A model generated the notes under the pieces. That model did not search any database and was not told where the DNA came from. It worked only from the letters and a program-made list of their open reading frames with translations. A DNA stretch of 37,865 nt from Ruminococcaceae bacterium UBA3751 (GTDB lineage: Bacteria > Bacillota > Clostridia > Oscillospirales > Acutalibacteraceae), in assembly GCA_002371215.1 (NCBI GenBank), contig DFGL01000041.1, positions 1-37,865 of the forward strand. The letters run 5' to 3'. Both the position numbers and the translations under genes were made by a program. The stretch's first letter is position 1, and every line of letters begins with the position of its first letter. This document shows positions 16,478 to 23,838 of this stretch, one piece after another.

Positions 16478-17299
16478 TCACTTTAAATTAAATTTCAGCC
16501 TGATAGGATAGTGGTCGCTCGGGTATACTCCGTTATAGGTCGTTCGTATTACCTTGTACTGCAAAACCTCAATTCCCGTTTTTGAAATTAAAAAATAATC
16601 TATGTTATTGTTGTTAGGTTCCTCGCCCCAGGCGTGGTATGTTGCGCCCGAATCGGTATCGTCAGTTTTATACTTTGCGTCGTCAAACAGCTCGGTTGCG
16701 GATTTATAGGTGACGCTGTTTTCAAAATCGTTTAAATCGCCCATAATAACGCAGGGCATACCGCCGAATTCCGTAAGCTTTTTCAGGATGAGGCGTATTC
16801 CGTTAACTCTTGCCTCTTCGCTTACGTGGTCAAGGTGAGTGTTGAAAACCGCAAACTTACTGCCGTCGGTTTTCTGCTTAAGAATTGCATAGGAGCAGAT
16901 ACGGTAGCAGGCAGCCCCCCAGTCTATAGAAATCCTGTCAGGCGTTTCGCTTAGCCAGAATGTACCCTTGTCAATAAGCTCAAATTTTGAAAGATTATAA
17001 AATATAGGGCATCCCTCGGGGGTTTCTCCGTTGTCGCGGTAGTCAATAAAACTTCCGTAGCCCTTAAACGCAGTGTTTATACAGTCGTAATGAATTTTCA
17101 TTGCCTCCTGAAGCCCGATAATATCAGCATTAGAATCAATCAGTGTTTGTACCATATAAGGCGCTCTGTAAAACCAGTTGCGCTTTCCCTTATCGCCTTG
17201 AGTATAACAGCGTACGTTAGCGCTTACAACCGTTATGCAGGACGGGTCGTATGTATCTCCGATATTGAAGCTTGGTATTTCAGAATGGTATTTTTTCAT
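16478..17299 (-). CDS. Endonuclease/exonuclease/phosphatase (EEP) family hydrolase
   Basis: A metal-dependent phosphoesterase fold, 273 residues, cytoplasmic. The family motifs occur in order: SANVRCY (N28), IIGLQEA with the metal-binding E65, VFNTHLDHVS (N153, H155), VIMGDLND (D188, N190), NNIDYFLIS (D234), and SDHYPI with the D262-H263 catalytic pair. The best family matches in memory are single-domain EEP proteins annotated as endonuclease/exonuclease/phosphatase in carbohydrate loci, where the substrate is usually unknown; a phosphodiester of a sugar or lipid is as plausible as nucleic acid. The start ATG overlaps the stop of the OPA transporter gene by 4 nt, with AGAGG at normal spacing, so the two are translationally coupled. 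That coupling suggests the transporter may bring in the phosphorylated compound this enzyme cleaves. Confidence 0.85.
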   Translation of the reverse strand: MKKYHSEIPSFNIGDTYDPSCITVVSANVRCYTQGDKGKRNWFYRAPYMVQTLIDSNADIIGLQEAMKIHYDCINTAFKGYGSFIDYRDNGETPEGCPIFYNLSKFELIDKGTFWLSETPDRISIDWGAACYRICSYAILKQKTDGSKFAVFNTHLDHVSEEARVNGIRLILKKLTEFGGMPCVIMGDLNDFENSVTYKSATELFDDAKYKTDDTDSGATYHAWGEEPNNNNIDYFLISKTGIEVLQYKVIRTTYNGVYPSDHYPIRLKFNLK

Positions 17300-18531
17300 G
17301 CTTTTACCTCTCTTTTACTGTTTATAAATGAGATTGTACATATTATGCACGCTGCCCCACCGAAGATGAAAAGGCAGAGAAATACTCCGTTCCAGGAACT
17401 CTTATCGGATATGTAACCGAGCAGTCCCGTACTGAGTGAGCTTCCTATATAACAGAACGTATCGAGCACTCCCGCAAGCAGTCCCGATTCCATTTTATCG
17501 CGCATATAAAGCGGAATAATGCTTGTAATAATATTGTTAACCGCGCTCATCAGCATAGCCGATAAGCTGAAAAGGACAATCATTAACACAGGGCTTTTTA
17601 CGGATTTATTCCTTGCTGAGAGCATAACGAAAAACAGAGTTGCCGCTTCGGCTGTATAAAGCCCTGCGTTGAGAAGGGAGGTGTTTTTCCAGCGCTTATG
17701 AAGCTGAGTTGAAAACCACGAGCCCGCAATTGCAATAAGCGGAAGAATAACTGTTATTATTATTGAGAGCGATTCCTTCATCCCGTAGCGCTCTTTGAGA
17801 ATTGAGGGCGTCCAGGTTGTAACTCCGTCCTTGATAAAGCCGTTTGAAACTGCAGTTATTAAAAGTAAAACTGCCGAGAATATAAATGCAGGGGAGAGGG
17901 AAGGCCTTTTCTTTTCGGGAGTTGTGTAGGGAAGCGCTTCGCTGTTTGAACTGAGTTTGTCCGCTTTTCCGACAAGAATAAACCACGCTGCGCCCGTTAC
18001 CGAAAGTAACACTGCCGGAATATAAAACACGGTTTTATATGAAGCGCCTGAAGAGGATAACAGCGCCGCCATTCCGTATGCGAGAAACGTACCGAGCGCG
18101 GGCGGGGTGCTCATAGTAACAATCGCCTTAGGCAGCGCTTCGTCGGAGAGCCTGTCGGCAAGGGTCTTAATTACCGAGCTCCAGAGTATGGACTGAAAAA
18201 AACCGTTTAGCAGCCAGAGGTATTTCATCGCCGCCGCCTCTGAACAAAACGACATAGAAAGGTTAATTGCAGCCGAACCGATAAGCGCAGCGGGAACGGA
18301 ATAACGCGTGTTGTATTTTTTTGACATTATTCCGTGGAAAAGCTGACCTGTTCCGTAGGAAAAAAAGAAAAAAGAGCTGACAAGTCCGAGCTCGGTTTTT
18401 GAGGCGCCGAGCTGATTTCTTATTGGCTCTATATATGCATTAAAATTCAGCCTGCCCATATACGCTACCGTATAAGCAAGCCAGCATAAAACTATTATCA
18501 GCACGGATGACTGTTTTGACGGGTTTTTCAT
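17296..18531 (-). CDS. MFS transporter related to organophosphate:phosphate antiporters (GlpT/UhpT-like)
   Basis: A 411-residue integral membrane carrier with about 12 hydrophobic segments. The N-terminus (VAYMGRLNFNAYIEPIRNQL, residues 22-41) matches the helix-1 region of GlpT-type carriers, with R27 at the place of the substrate-binding Arg. The following SSFFFFSYGTGQLFHGIMS also fits that family. In the second half, GFIKDGVTTWTPSIL aligns with the GlpT segment that carries the second substrate Arg, but here the residue is K234. It is the first gene of the minus-strand operon: ATG at 18531, AGAGG 9 nt upstream, and a promoter at 18566-18594. Its 3' end overlaps the EEP gene by 4 nt. An anionic, possibly phosphorylated, substrate is likely but not certain, because MFS subfamilies of this type also carry sugar acids. 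Confidence 0.78.
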   Translation of the reverse strand: MKNPSKQSSVLIIVLCWLAYTVAYMGRLNFNAYIEPIRNQLGASKTELGLVSSFFFFSYGTGQLFHGIMSKKYNTRYSVPAALIGSAAINLSMSFCSEAAAMKYLWLLNGFFQSILWSSVIKTLADRLSDEALPKAIVTMSTPPALGTFLAYGMAALLSSSGASYKTVFYIPAVLLSVTGAAWFILVGKADKLSSNSEALPYTTPEKKRPSLSPAFIFSAVLLLITAVSNGFIKDGVTTWTPSILKERYGMKESLSIIITVILPLIAIAGSWFSTQLHKRWKNTSLLNAGLYTAEAATLFFVMLSARNKSVKSPVLMIVLFSLSAMLMSAVNNIITSIIPLYMRDKMESGLLAGVLDTFCYIGSSLSTGLLGYISDKSSWNGVFLCLFIFGGAACIICTISFINSKREVKA

Positions 18532-18565
18532 ATCCGGGTGCCTCTTTTAATAAGAACTTAATTAA

Positions 18566-18594
18566 AGTATACAGTATTTTTATTAAATAATCAA
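18566..18594 (-). promoter_or_regulatory. Sigma-A-type promoter of the 12-gene minus-strand operon
   Basis: On the minus strand a -35 box TTGATT (18589-18594) is separated by exactly 17 bp from a -10 box TATACT (18566-18571). Transcription should start near 18559, leaving a leader of about 28 nt before the ATG at 18531. No other promoter-like gap exists downstream in the operon, where intergenic distances are 25 nt or less. Confidence 0.75.
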
Positions 18595-18612
18595 TATTTT
18601 TAGTAAAAATAT
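18594..18612. repeat. Perfect 19-nt palindrome just upstream of the operon promoter
   Basis: ATATTTTTA at 18594-18602 is the exact reverse complement of TAAAAATAT at 18604-18612 around a central G. It touches the outer edge of the -35 box. It may be an operator, an UP-like AT-rich element, or merely part of the U-rich tail after the neighbouring terminator. Confidence 0.5.
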
Positions 18613-18618
18613 ACAACA

Positions 18619-18653
18619 AAAGACTGTTTAGGTTATTGTCCCAAACAGTCTTT
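18619..18653 (-). terminator. Rho-independent terminator of the anchored metallophosphoesterase gene
   Basis: AAAGACTGTTT (18619-18629) pairs perfectly with AAACAGTCTTT (18643-18653), an 11-bp stem with a 13-nt loop. It lies 18 nt beyond the stop codon at 18672 on the minus strand. In that direction the stem is followed by a T-rich sequence (TTTTGTTGTATATTTTTA). It separates this gene from the promoter of the next operon. Confidence 0.75.
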
Positions 18654-18671
18654 GCTTTATTATTGTTATTA

Positions 18672-20018
18672 TTATTCTGCTGTAAAATCGAGTGTTACAG
18701 GCTCGGAATAGAGATGATATGCGCTTTCTGCGCGTAATGTTACTTTATATTGTTTTCCTGATTCAAGCGTATCGCTTCCTATTCTGAAATCGGCGGTATT
18801 ATCATCGTCAATAACGTAGTAATCATCAATAAAGTTTTTGCTGAAAATCTTTTTCCCGTTTTCGTCTTTAATAGTAACCTTGTAATCGTGAACGATATAT
18901 CCCTCGGCAGCCTGAGCCTCGTCAAAGGAGATTACCCATTCGCCTTCCTCATTTTTGTAAGCACTCGCTTTTGCATTCTCTTTGAATCTGGGCGCTGCGT
19001 CGTGCGCCTTCATATTCTTGAAGGTGTAAGGATATTCTTTTTTGTTGTTGACGTTGTCAATATAGTAATCGCAGAAATATGTATCGGAAAGAAGGTCGTA
19101 GCCTCTTATTCTGACGCTGCCGTCATTATCAGCCTCAACAACACAAATCTGCGCCGCGTCTTCATATCCGTCGGGATGCTGACCTACAATGTAGTTGTTA
19201 TCAAGCTCAAAACGCGCCATAGCTCCTGCGCCCACTGCCGTGTATGAAGCCTGGTTGATGCTCCTCGGGTCGTTGAGCGGATAGTGTGAATGGCCTGAAA
19301 AATCAACTATATTAGTATGGCCGTTTAATACAACGTTAATCTGCGGGTCGCCCCAAACTGTGCTTCCGTAAACCGTACCCCAGGGATGCGGATGCTGGAA
19401 AACGAATACGGGCTTGCCGTCAGCCTTTGCCTCAGCCTCGTCAATCTTATCATCAAGCCATTTTAAGCTTTTAGGAGTAAAAGTCCATTCAGTCAGCGAG
19501 CGCTCGCCCGAAAAGGCAATGCAGGAAAAGCCGTTTATATCATAGACGTCATTCGGTTCATAGCCGAAAGTCTTTTTAAAATAATCGTAGTAATCGTTTT
19601 TCTGTTTGAATTCGTGATTACCGTGAATTGTAATGCAGGGGGTTTCTTTTCTGACGTGAGCGTCAAGCGTTTCCTTATAAGCAGCGTAATCGTTATCGCC
19701 GCCTATGCTTGAAATATCACCGAGGCAGAAGAATCCGTCAACGCCCTTGTAGGTTTTATCGTTATCAAAAAGCTTGTAAGACGTATCTATAGCGTCTGCA
19801 ACGTTTTCGTTTTCGTTATGGGTATCTGTAAATACTATTAAGCGGACCGTCGGCACAAAATCCTTCGGCGTTTCGGGCAGCATATTGGTAACGCTTCCCG
19901 TTGCGCGCTGCGCACCGCCCCAAATCAGTGTAATAACGCACAATATCGCAAGAAAACCGATAATGCTTGCAAAAACTATGCCTATGATTTTTCCTGCTTT
20001 TTTTAGTACCTTTTTCAT
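18672..20018 (-). CDS. Membrane-anchored extracellular metallophosphoesterase with C-terminal Fn3-like domain
   Basis: A 448-residue calcineurin-like phosphoesterase. Residues 1-10 are basic and residues 11-33 are strongly hydrophobic, giving an uncleaved anchor or signal peptide, so the catalytic domain faces outward. Metal-binding motifs are complete: FTDTHNE (D65, H67), LGDISS (D101), IHGNHEF (N134, H135), FQHPHPW (H209) and SGHSHYP (H242, H244). Residues about 350-448 form a beta-rich domain resembling fibronectin type III (GYIVHDYKVTI... and YKVTLRAES). The ATG at 20018 has GAGGAG about 6 nt upstream. It has its own promoter and terminator and is transcribed alone, divergent from the GH31-rhamnose operon. 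It differs from the cytoplasmic phosphoesterase at 3732-5165 in all flanking sequence. Likely role: phosphate removal from an extracellular compound; substrate unknown. Confidence 0.8.
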   Translation of the reverse strand: MKKVLKKAGKIIGIVFASIIGFLAILCVITLIWGGAQRATGSVTNMLPETPKDFVPTVRLIVFTDTHNENENVADAIDTSYKLFDNDKTYKGVDGFFCLGDISSIGGDNDYAAYKETLDAHVRKETPCITIHGNHEFKQKNDYYDYFKKTFGYEPNDVYDINGFSCIAFSGERSLTEWTFTPKSLKWLDDKIDEAEAKADGKPVFVFQHPHPWGTVYGSTVWGDPQINVVLNGHTNIVDFSGHSHYPLNDPRSINQASYTAVGAGAMARFELDNNYIVGQHPDGYEDAAQICVVEADNDGSVRIRGYDLLSDTYFCDYYIDNVNNKKEYPYTFKNMKAHDAAPRFKENAKASAYKNEEGEWVISFDEAQAAEGYIVHDYKVTIKDENGKKIFSKNFIDDYYVIDDDNTADFRIGSDTLESGKQYKVTLRAESAYHLYSEPVTLDFTAE

Positions 20019-20065
20019 AATTTCTCCTCATAAATCAACGTGAAATTAATTCTGATTACTATTGT

Positions 20066-20094
20066 ATAATACCACATTTGTCTTTTTTGTGCAA
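20066..20094 (-). promoter_or_regulatory. Promoter of the anchored metallophosphoesterase gene
   Basis: On the minus strand TTGCAC (20089-20094), 17 bp, TATTAT (20066-20071). Predicted leader of about 40 nt to the ATG at 20018. It lies back to back with the GH31 operon promoter. Confidence 0.6.
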
Positions 20095-20114
20095 TATTTC
20101 AGTATGCGGTTATA

Positions 20115-20142
20115 TTGATAATTCTGAGAAAAATGGTATAAT
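20115..20142 (+). promoter_or_regulatory. Promoter of the GH31-rhamnose-fumarate reductase operon
   Basis: TTGATA (20115-20120), 16-bp spacer, TATAAT (20137-20142). Transcription should begin near 20149. This places the first in-frame ATG (20152) only a few nt from the RNA 5' end and supports the next ATG at 20173 as the start. Confidence 0.75.
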
Positions 20143-20159
20143 GAAATAAAAATGATAGC

Positions 20160-20164
20160 GGAGG
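20160..20164 (+). promoter_or_regulatory. Ribosome-binding site that fixes the GH31 start at 20173
   Basis: GGAGG lies 8 nt before the ATG at 20173. The upstream in-frame ATG at 20152 has no such site and nearly coincides with the predicted transcription start. Confidence 0.75.
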
Positions 20165-20172
20165 TTATCTGT

Positions 20173-22476
20173 ATGCTAAAAAAATCTTTAATTGCAAAGA
20201 CAGACGGCAAAGCTGATAAAAGCCAGATTTTCATTGGCTACGGTGTAAGAATTACATATCTTACCTCAAGGCTGATACGTGTAGAAAAAGAAGATAATTA
20301 TACGGATTTGCCGAGCTTTGCGGTGTGGTTCAGAAACGCCCCTGCGGGAACGCTTAAAGTAAGCAGGGAGGGCGGCGAAATTCTTGCCGAAACTGAGGAC
20401 GTTATTTTCAGCATCCGCCGCGGAAAGCCTTACAGCGCTACCTTTAAAGATACGGGCAAAATCGCCGTTTTTTCAAAGCAGAAAAACCTTAAGGGTACAA
20501 CTCGCACGCTTGATGAGAGTTACGGAAGGGTTAAGCTTGGCAACGGGCTTATTACCGAGGACGGAGCTTGCCTTTTTGATGACAGTAAATCAATGCTGCT
20601 TGATGGCGACGGTCATTTTATTAATCGCAGCAGCGGCTCGGTGGATTACTATGCCTTTGCCTACGGTAAAGATTACCGCGAAACAATCCGCGCATTTTAT
20701 AAAATAAGCTCGCTTGTTCCGATAGTTCCGCGCTTTGCGCTCGGAGTTTGGTGGAGCCGTTACCATGCTTATACTCAAAAAGAATACCTTGATTTAATTG
20801 CTCATTTTAAAAAGGAAAACATTCCGCTCACGGTTGCAACGATTGATATGGACTGGCACTGGGTTCATAATCTGAAGGAAAAATTCGGCTCTGATTACTG
20901 GGGCTGGACGGGATATTCATGGAATACGGAACTTTTTCCCGACTACCGCAAAATGTTCAAATCGCTGAAGGAGGATAACCTTCATATCACCCTCAATCTT
21001 CACCCTGCGGACGGCGTTCAGTTTTATGAGGATATGTATGAGGAAATGGCGAAGGCTGTAGGCGTTGACCCGAAAACAAAAAAAGCAGTAGAATTCCAAT
21101 GCGGAAACGACGATTTCTGGAACGCGTATTTTGACATTCTTCATAAACCTTATGAAAGGGACGGCGTTGATTTCTGGTGGATAGACTGGCAGCAGGGAAA
21201 GGAATGGGACGTTGCAGGGCTTGACCCGCTGAACGCGCTCAACCATTACCACTATCTTGACAACGCCGAGGACGGCAGAATACCGCTTATTCTTTCGCGT
21301 TATGCAGGATTCGGTGCTCACCGTTATCCGCTCGGCTTTTCGGGCGATACGGAGATGAGCTGGCGAGTTCTTAAATTCCAGCCGTATTTTACCGCAACTG
21401 CAAACAACGCGGCATACAGCTGGTGGAGCCACGATATAGGCGGTCATCATTTCGGCTACCGCGACGACGATTTATATATGCGCTGGCTCCAGTTCGGCGT
21501 TTTCTCGCCCATTATGCGCCTTCATTCAACCAATATGGAGCTGCTCGGAAAAGAGCCGTGGAAATATCGCGCAGAGGTTCATAAATGCGCTGCAGACTGG
21601 CTTCGTCTGCGCCACAGACTGATTCCGTATATCTATACTATGGACAGACGAACTCACGAAGAGGGCTTGGCTCTCTGTGAACCTATGTACTATGCTTATC
21701 CCGAAGAAAAGGCGGCGTACGAGGTACCTAATCAGTATCTTTTCGGCAGCGAGCTCATCGTTTGCCCGATTACGTCTCCGCAGGATAAGGCAATGAATTT
21801 AGGCAGCGTTGAGGTTTGGCTTCCCGAGGGAAGATATACCGATATATTTACGGGCAACAGCTACCGCGGAAGTAAAAAAATTACAATGTGCCGCGAGCTT
21901 GAAACGATTCCCGTTCTTGCTAAGGACGGCGCAATTATTCCGCTTTCCTCCGATAAAGGCAACCGTACCGATAACCCGGAAAGCTTTGAAATATGGGCGG
22001 TTTCAGGTAACGGAAGCTTCACTCTTGTTGAGGATAACGGAAAAACCGACTGCGAGCAGCACACCGCAAAAACAAGGTTTGAAATCAGTTATGAAAACGA
22101 AAAGCTTACCTTTACCGTTAACGCTGCCGGGGGAGATACGTCCGTTCTTCCTGAAAAGCGCAATTACGTTATTAAGGTAATTGACGTTAATATTGACGGC
22201 GAGCCGCTTGTGTTTGAACTCAGCGGAGCGGATATTAATAAAAAGCATATTTTTACTGCACAGGACGTTAAGAGAAACGCACCGTCAGATATCCGCGAGG
22301 ACGTAATCGTTGCGCTTTCGCGCTGGCAGGCGGGAACGGAATTCAAGCGCGCTGCCTATAAGCCGTTTGAAAATATAACAACGCCCGAAGGAATTGAAAA
22401 GGCGCTTAAAAAAGCAGCTCTTCCCAGGATTGCAAGCGACGCGATAAAAGAGATTATTGAGTTATATAAGGTGTAA
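20173..22476 (+). CDS. GH31 alpha-glycosidase, cytoplasmic
   Basis: A retaining alpha-glycosidase of 767 residues, counted from the ATG at 20173. Residues about 20-160 form the N-terminal beta domain. The (beta/alpha)8 barrel starts at FALGVWWSRYHAYTQKEY (188-205) and carries TIDMDWHW (223-230), the nucleophile strand VDFWWIDWQQG with D338, and the acid/base loop FSGDTEMSW with D392. C-terminal beta domains follow from about residue 500. The nucleophile motif differs from the WxDMNE form of alpha-glucosidases and alpha-xylosidases, so the substrate may be unusual; some GH31 alpha-N-acetylgalactosaminidases also depart from that consensus. There is no signal peptide. It is the first gene of the rhamnose operon, 3 nt before rhaB, so its substrate is probably released with or next to rhamnose. 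Specificity is unresolved. Confidence 0.88.
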   Translation: MLKKSLIAKTDGKADKSQIFIGYGVRITYLTSRLIRVEKEDNYTDLPSFAVWFRNAPAGTLKVSREGGEILAETEDVIFSIRRGKPYSATFKDTGKIAVFSKQKNLKGTTRTLDESYGRVKLGNGLITEDGACLFDDSKSMLLDGDGHFINRSSGSVDYYAFAYGKDYRETIRAFYKISSLVPIVPRFALGVWWSRYHAYTQKEYLDLIAHFKKENIPLTVATIDMDWHWVHNLKEKFGSDYWGWTGYSWNTELFPDYRKMFKSLKEDNLHITLNLHPADGVQFYEDMYEEMAKAVGVDPKTKKAVEFQCGNDDFWNAYFDILHKPYERDGVDFWWIDWQQGKEWDVAGLDPLNALNHYHYLDNAEDGRIPLILSRYAGFGAHRYPLGFSGDTEMSWRVLKFQPYFTATANNAAYSWWSHDIGGHHFGYRDDDLYMRWLQFGVFSPIMRLHSTNMELLGKEPWKYRAEVHKCAADWLRLRHRLIPYIYTMDRRTHEEGLALCEPMYYAYPEEKAAYEVPNQYLFGSELIVCPITSPQDKAMNLGSVEVWLPEGRYTDIFTGNSYRGSKKITMCRELETIPVLAKDGAIIPLSSDKGNRTDNPESFEIWAVSGNGSFTLVEDNGKTDCEQHTAKTRFEISYENEKLTFTVNAAGGDTSVLPEKRNYVIKVIDVNIDGEPLVFELSGADINKKHIFTAQDVKRNAPSDIREDVIVALSRWQAGTEFKRAAYKPFENITTPEGIEKALKKAALPRIASDAIKEIIELYKV

Positions 22477-22479
22477 AAT

Positions 22480-23838
22480 ATGAAATATTATTTAGCTATA
22501 GATATAGGTGCTTCAAGCGGGCGGCATATTCTCGGATGCCTTGAAAACGACAGGCTGAGGCTTGAGGAAATACACCGTTTTGAAGATTACTTAAAAAATG
22601 AAAACGGCGCGCTTATCTGGGATATTGAAAAGCTTGTTACAGAGGTAAAGGCAGGCATTGCAAAATGCGGCGAGCTCGGAAAAATCCCTGCAACAATCGC
22701 TATTGATACCTGGGGAGTGGACTACGTTCTTCTTGATGAAAGCAAGAGAGAAATTCTTCCCGCCGTCTCTTACCGCGACAGCAGAACGGCGCTCATACAG
22801 GAGGAATTTTCAAATATCATAAACCAAAGGGAGCTGTACGCAAAAACTGGAATTCAGAAGGCGGATTTCAACTCAATCTATCAGCTTTACTGCGATAAAA
22901 AGAGCGGTAAGCTCGAAGGTGCCGAATATTTCCTTATGATGCCCGATTACCTTGCGTTTAAGCTTACGGGTAAAATCGTCAACGAATATACAAACGCCAC
23001 GACGACCAACCTTGTTAATGCCGAAACAAAGGAATGGGATAAGGAAATACTTGATAAAACCGGAATAAAGCAGGAGCTTTTCAGCAAAATCTCAATGCCC
23101 TGTACGGAAATCGGAGATTTAAAGGGGTTTGATTTTGACAGCAAGGTTGTCCTTGCCCCGTCCCACGATACCGCAAGCGCTGTTGCGGCTTGCTCGGTAG
23201 GGGATAACGGAGTGTATATTTCATCGGGCACGTGGAGCCTGATAGGTACTGAAAACAAAGAGCCCGTACTCAGCGAAGCAGCGCTTAACGCAAACTTTGC
23301 AAATGAGGGCGGAATAAATTCCCGCTTCTGTTTTCTTAAAAACATTATGGGAATGTGGCTGTTTCAGAACGTTAGAAAAAACCTTGATAAACGTTATTCC
23401 TACGATGATATGATGCACCTTGCGATGAATTGCAAAACTCACGAAGAAATAGATACAAACGATAAGAGTTTTGTTGCTCCCGAAAATATGATTGAGGCTA
23501 TCCGCTCATATATCGGCAAAAGCGACCTTGCGCTTGACGTTGTAATCAATTCAATTTACCACTCCCTTGCAAAATCCTATGCAAAGGCAGTTGAAGAAAT
23601 TGAAAAAATCAGCGGTAAAACCGTTGAGGTGATTAATATTGTCGGAGGAGGCAGCAAGGACGGCTATCTCAACAAGCTGACAGCAGAATATACGGGCAAG
23701 CGCGTGCTTGCAGGTCCGGTTGAAGCCACCGCAACGGGAAATATCATCTCTCAGATGATGTATGATAATAAGGAATTAACGCTTGAAAAAGCAAGGGAAC
23801 TTGTAAAACGTTCATTTGAAATACAGGAGGTACACTAA
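22480..23838 (+). CDS. rhaB: Rhamnulokinase
   Basis: Phosphorylates L-rhamnulose at C1 with ATP, the second step of L-rhamnose catabolism in the cytoplasm. The 452-residue FGGY-family kinase starts with the phosphate-binding strand YLAIDIGASSGR (4-15). The substrate region IDTWGVDYVLLD (75-86) and YRDSRT (98-103) are typical of RhaB, as is SSGTWSLIG near residue 250. The C-terminal ATP-binding loop reads NIVGGGSKDGYLN, followed by GPVEATATGNI. Length is slightly below the roughly 480-490 residues of enterobacterial RhaB. It lies 3 nt after the GH31 gene, and its TAA stop overlaps the rhaA ATG by one base. Neighbouring rhaA and rhaD make the identification secure against other FGGY kinases. 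Confidence 0.95.
   Translation: MKYYLAIDIGASSGRHILGCLENDRLRLEEIHRFEDYLKNENGALIWDIEKLVTEVKAGIAKCGELGKIPATIAIDTWGVDYVLLDESKREILPAVSYRDSRTALIQEEFSNIINQRELYAKTGIQKADFNSIYQLYCDKKSGKLEGAEYFLMMPDYLAFKLTGKIVNEYTNATTTNLVNAETKEWDKEILDKTGIKQELFSKISMPCTEIGDLKGFDFDSKVVLAPSHDTASAVAACSVGDNGVYISSGTWSLIGTENKEPVLSEAALNANFANEGGINSRFCFLKNIMGMWLFQNVRKNLDKRYSYDDMMHLAMNCKTHEEIDTNDKSFVAPENMIEAIRSYIGKSDLALDVVINSIYHSLAKSYAKAVEEIEKISGKTVEVINIVGGGSKDGYLNKLTAEYTGKRVLAGPVEATATGNIISQMMYDNKELTLEKARELVKRSFEIQEVH

Noticed and set aside
15844..16491. 215-residue plus-strand frame
   Set aside because: Antisense to the 14944-16470 gene, which has a ribosome-binding site, operon spacing and balanced composition; the antisense frame has none of these.
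20041..20160. Catabolite-repression (cre) operator near the rhamnose operon promoter
   Set aside because: No sequence close enough to the cre consensus was found in this gap or in 33052-33217.
20152..20172. Seven-codon N-terminal extension of GH31
   Set aside because: The ATG at 20152 sits almost on the predicted transcription start and contains the GGAGG for the next ATG within its reading frame.
20917..21450. 177-residue minus-strand frame inside GH31
   Set aside because: Opposite the catalytic barrel of GH31 and without independent support.
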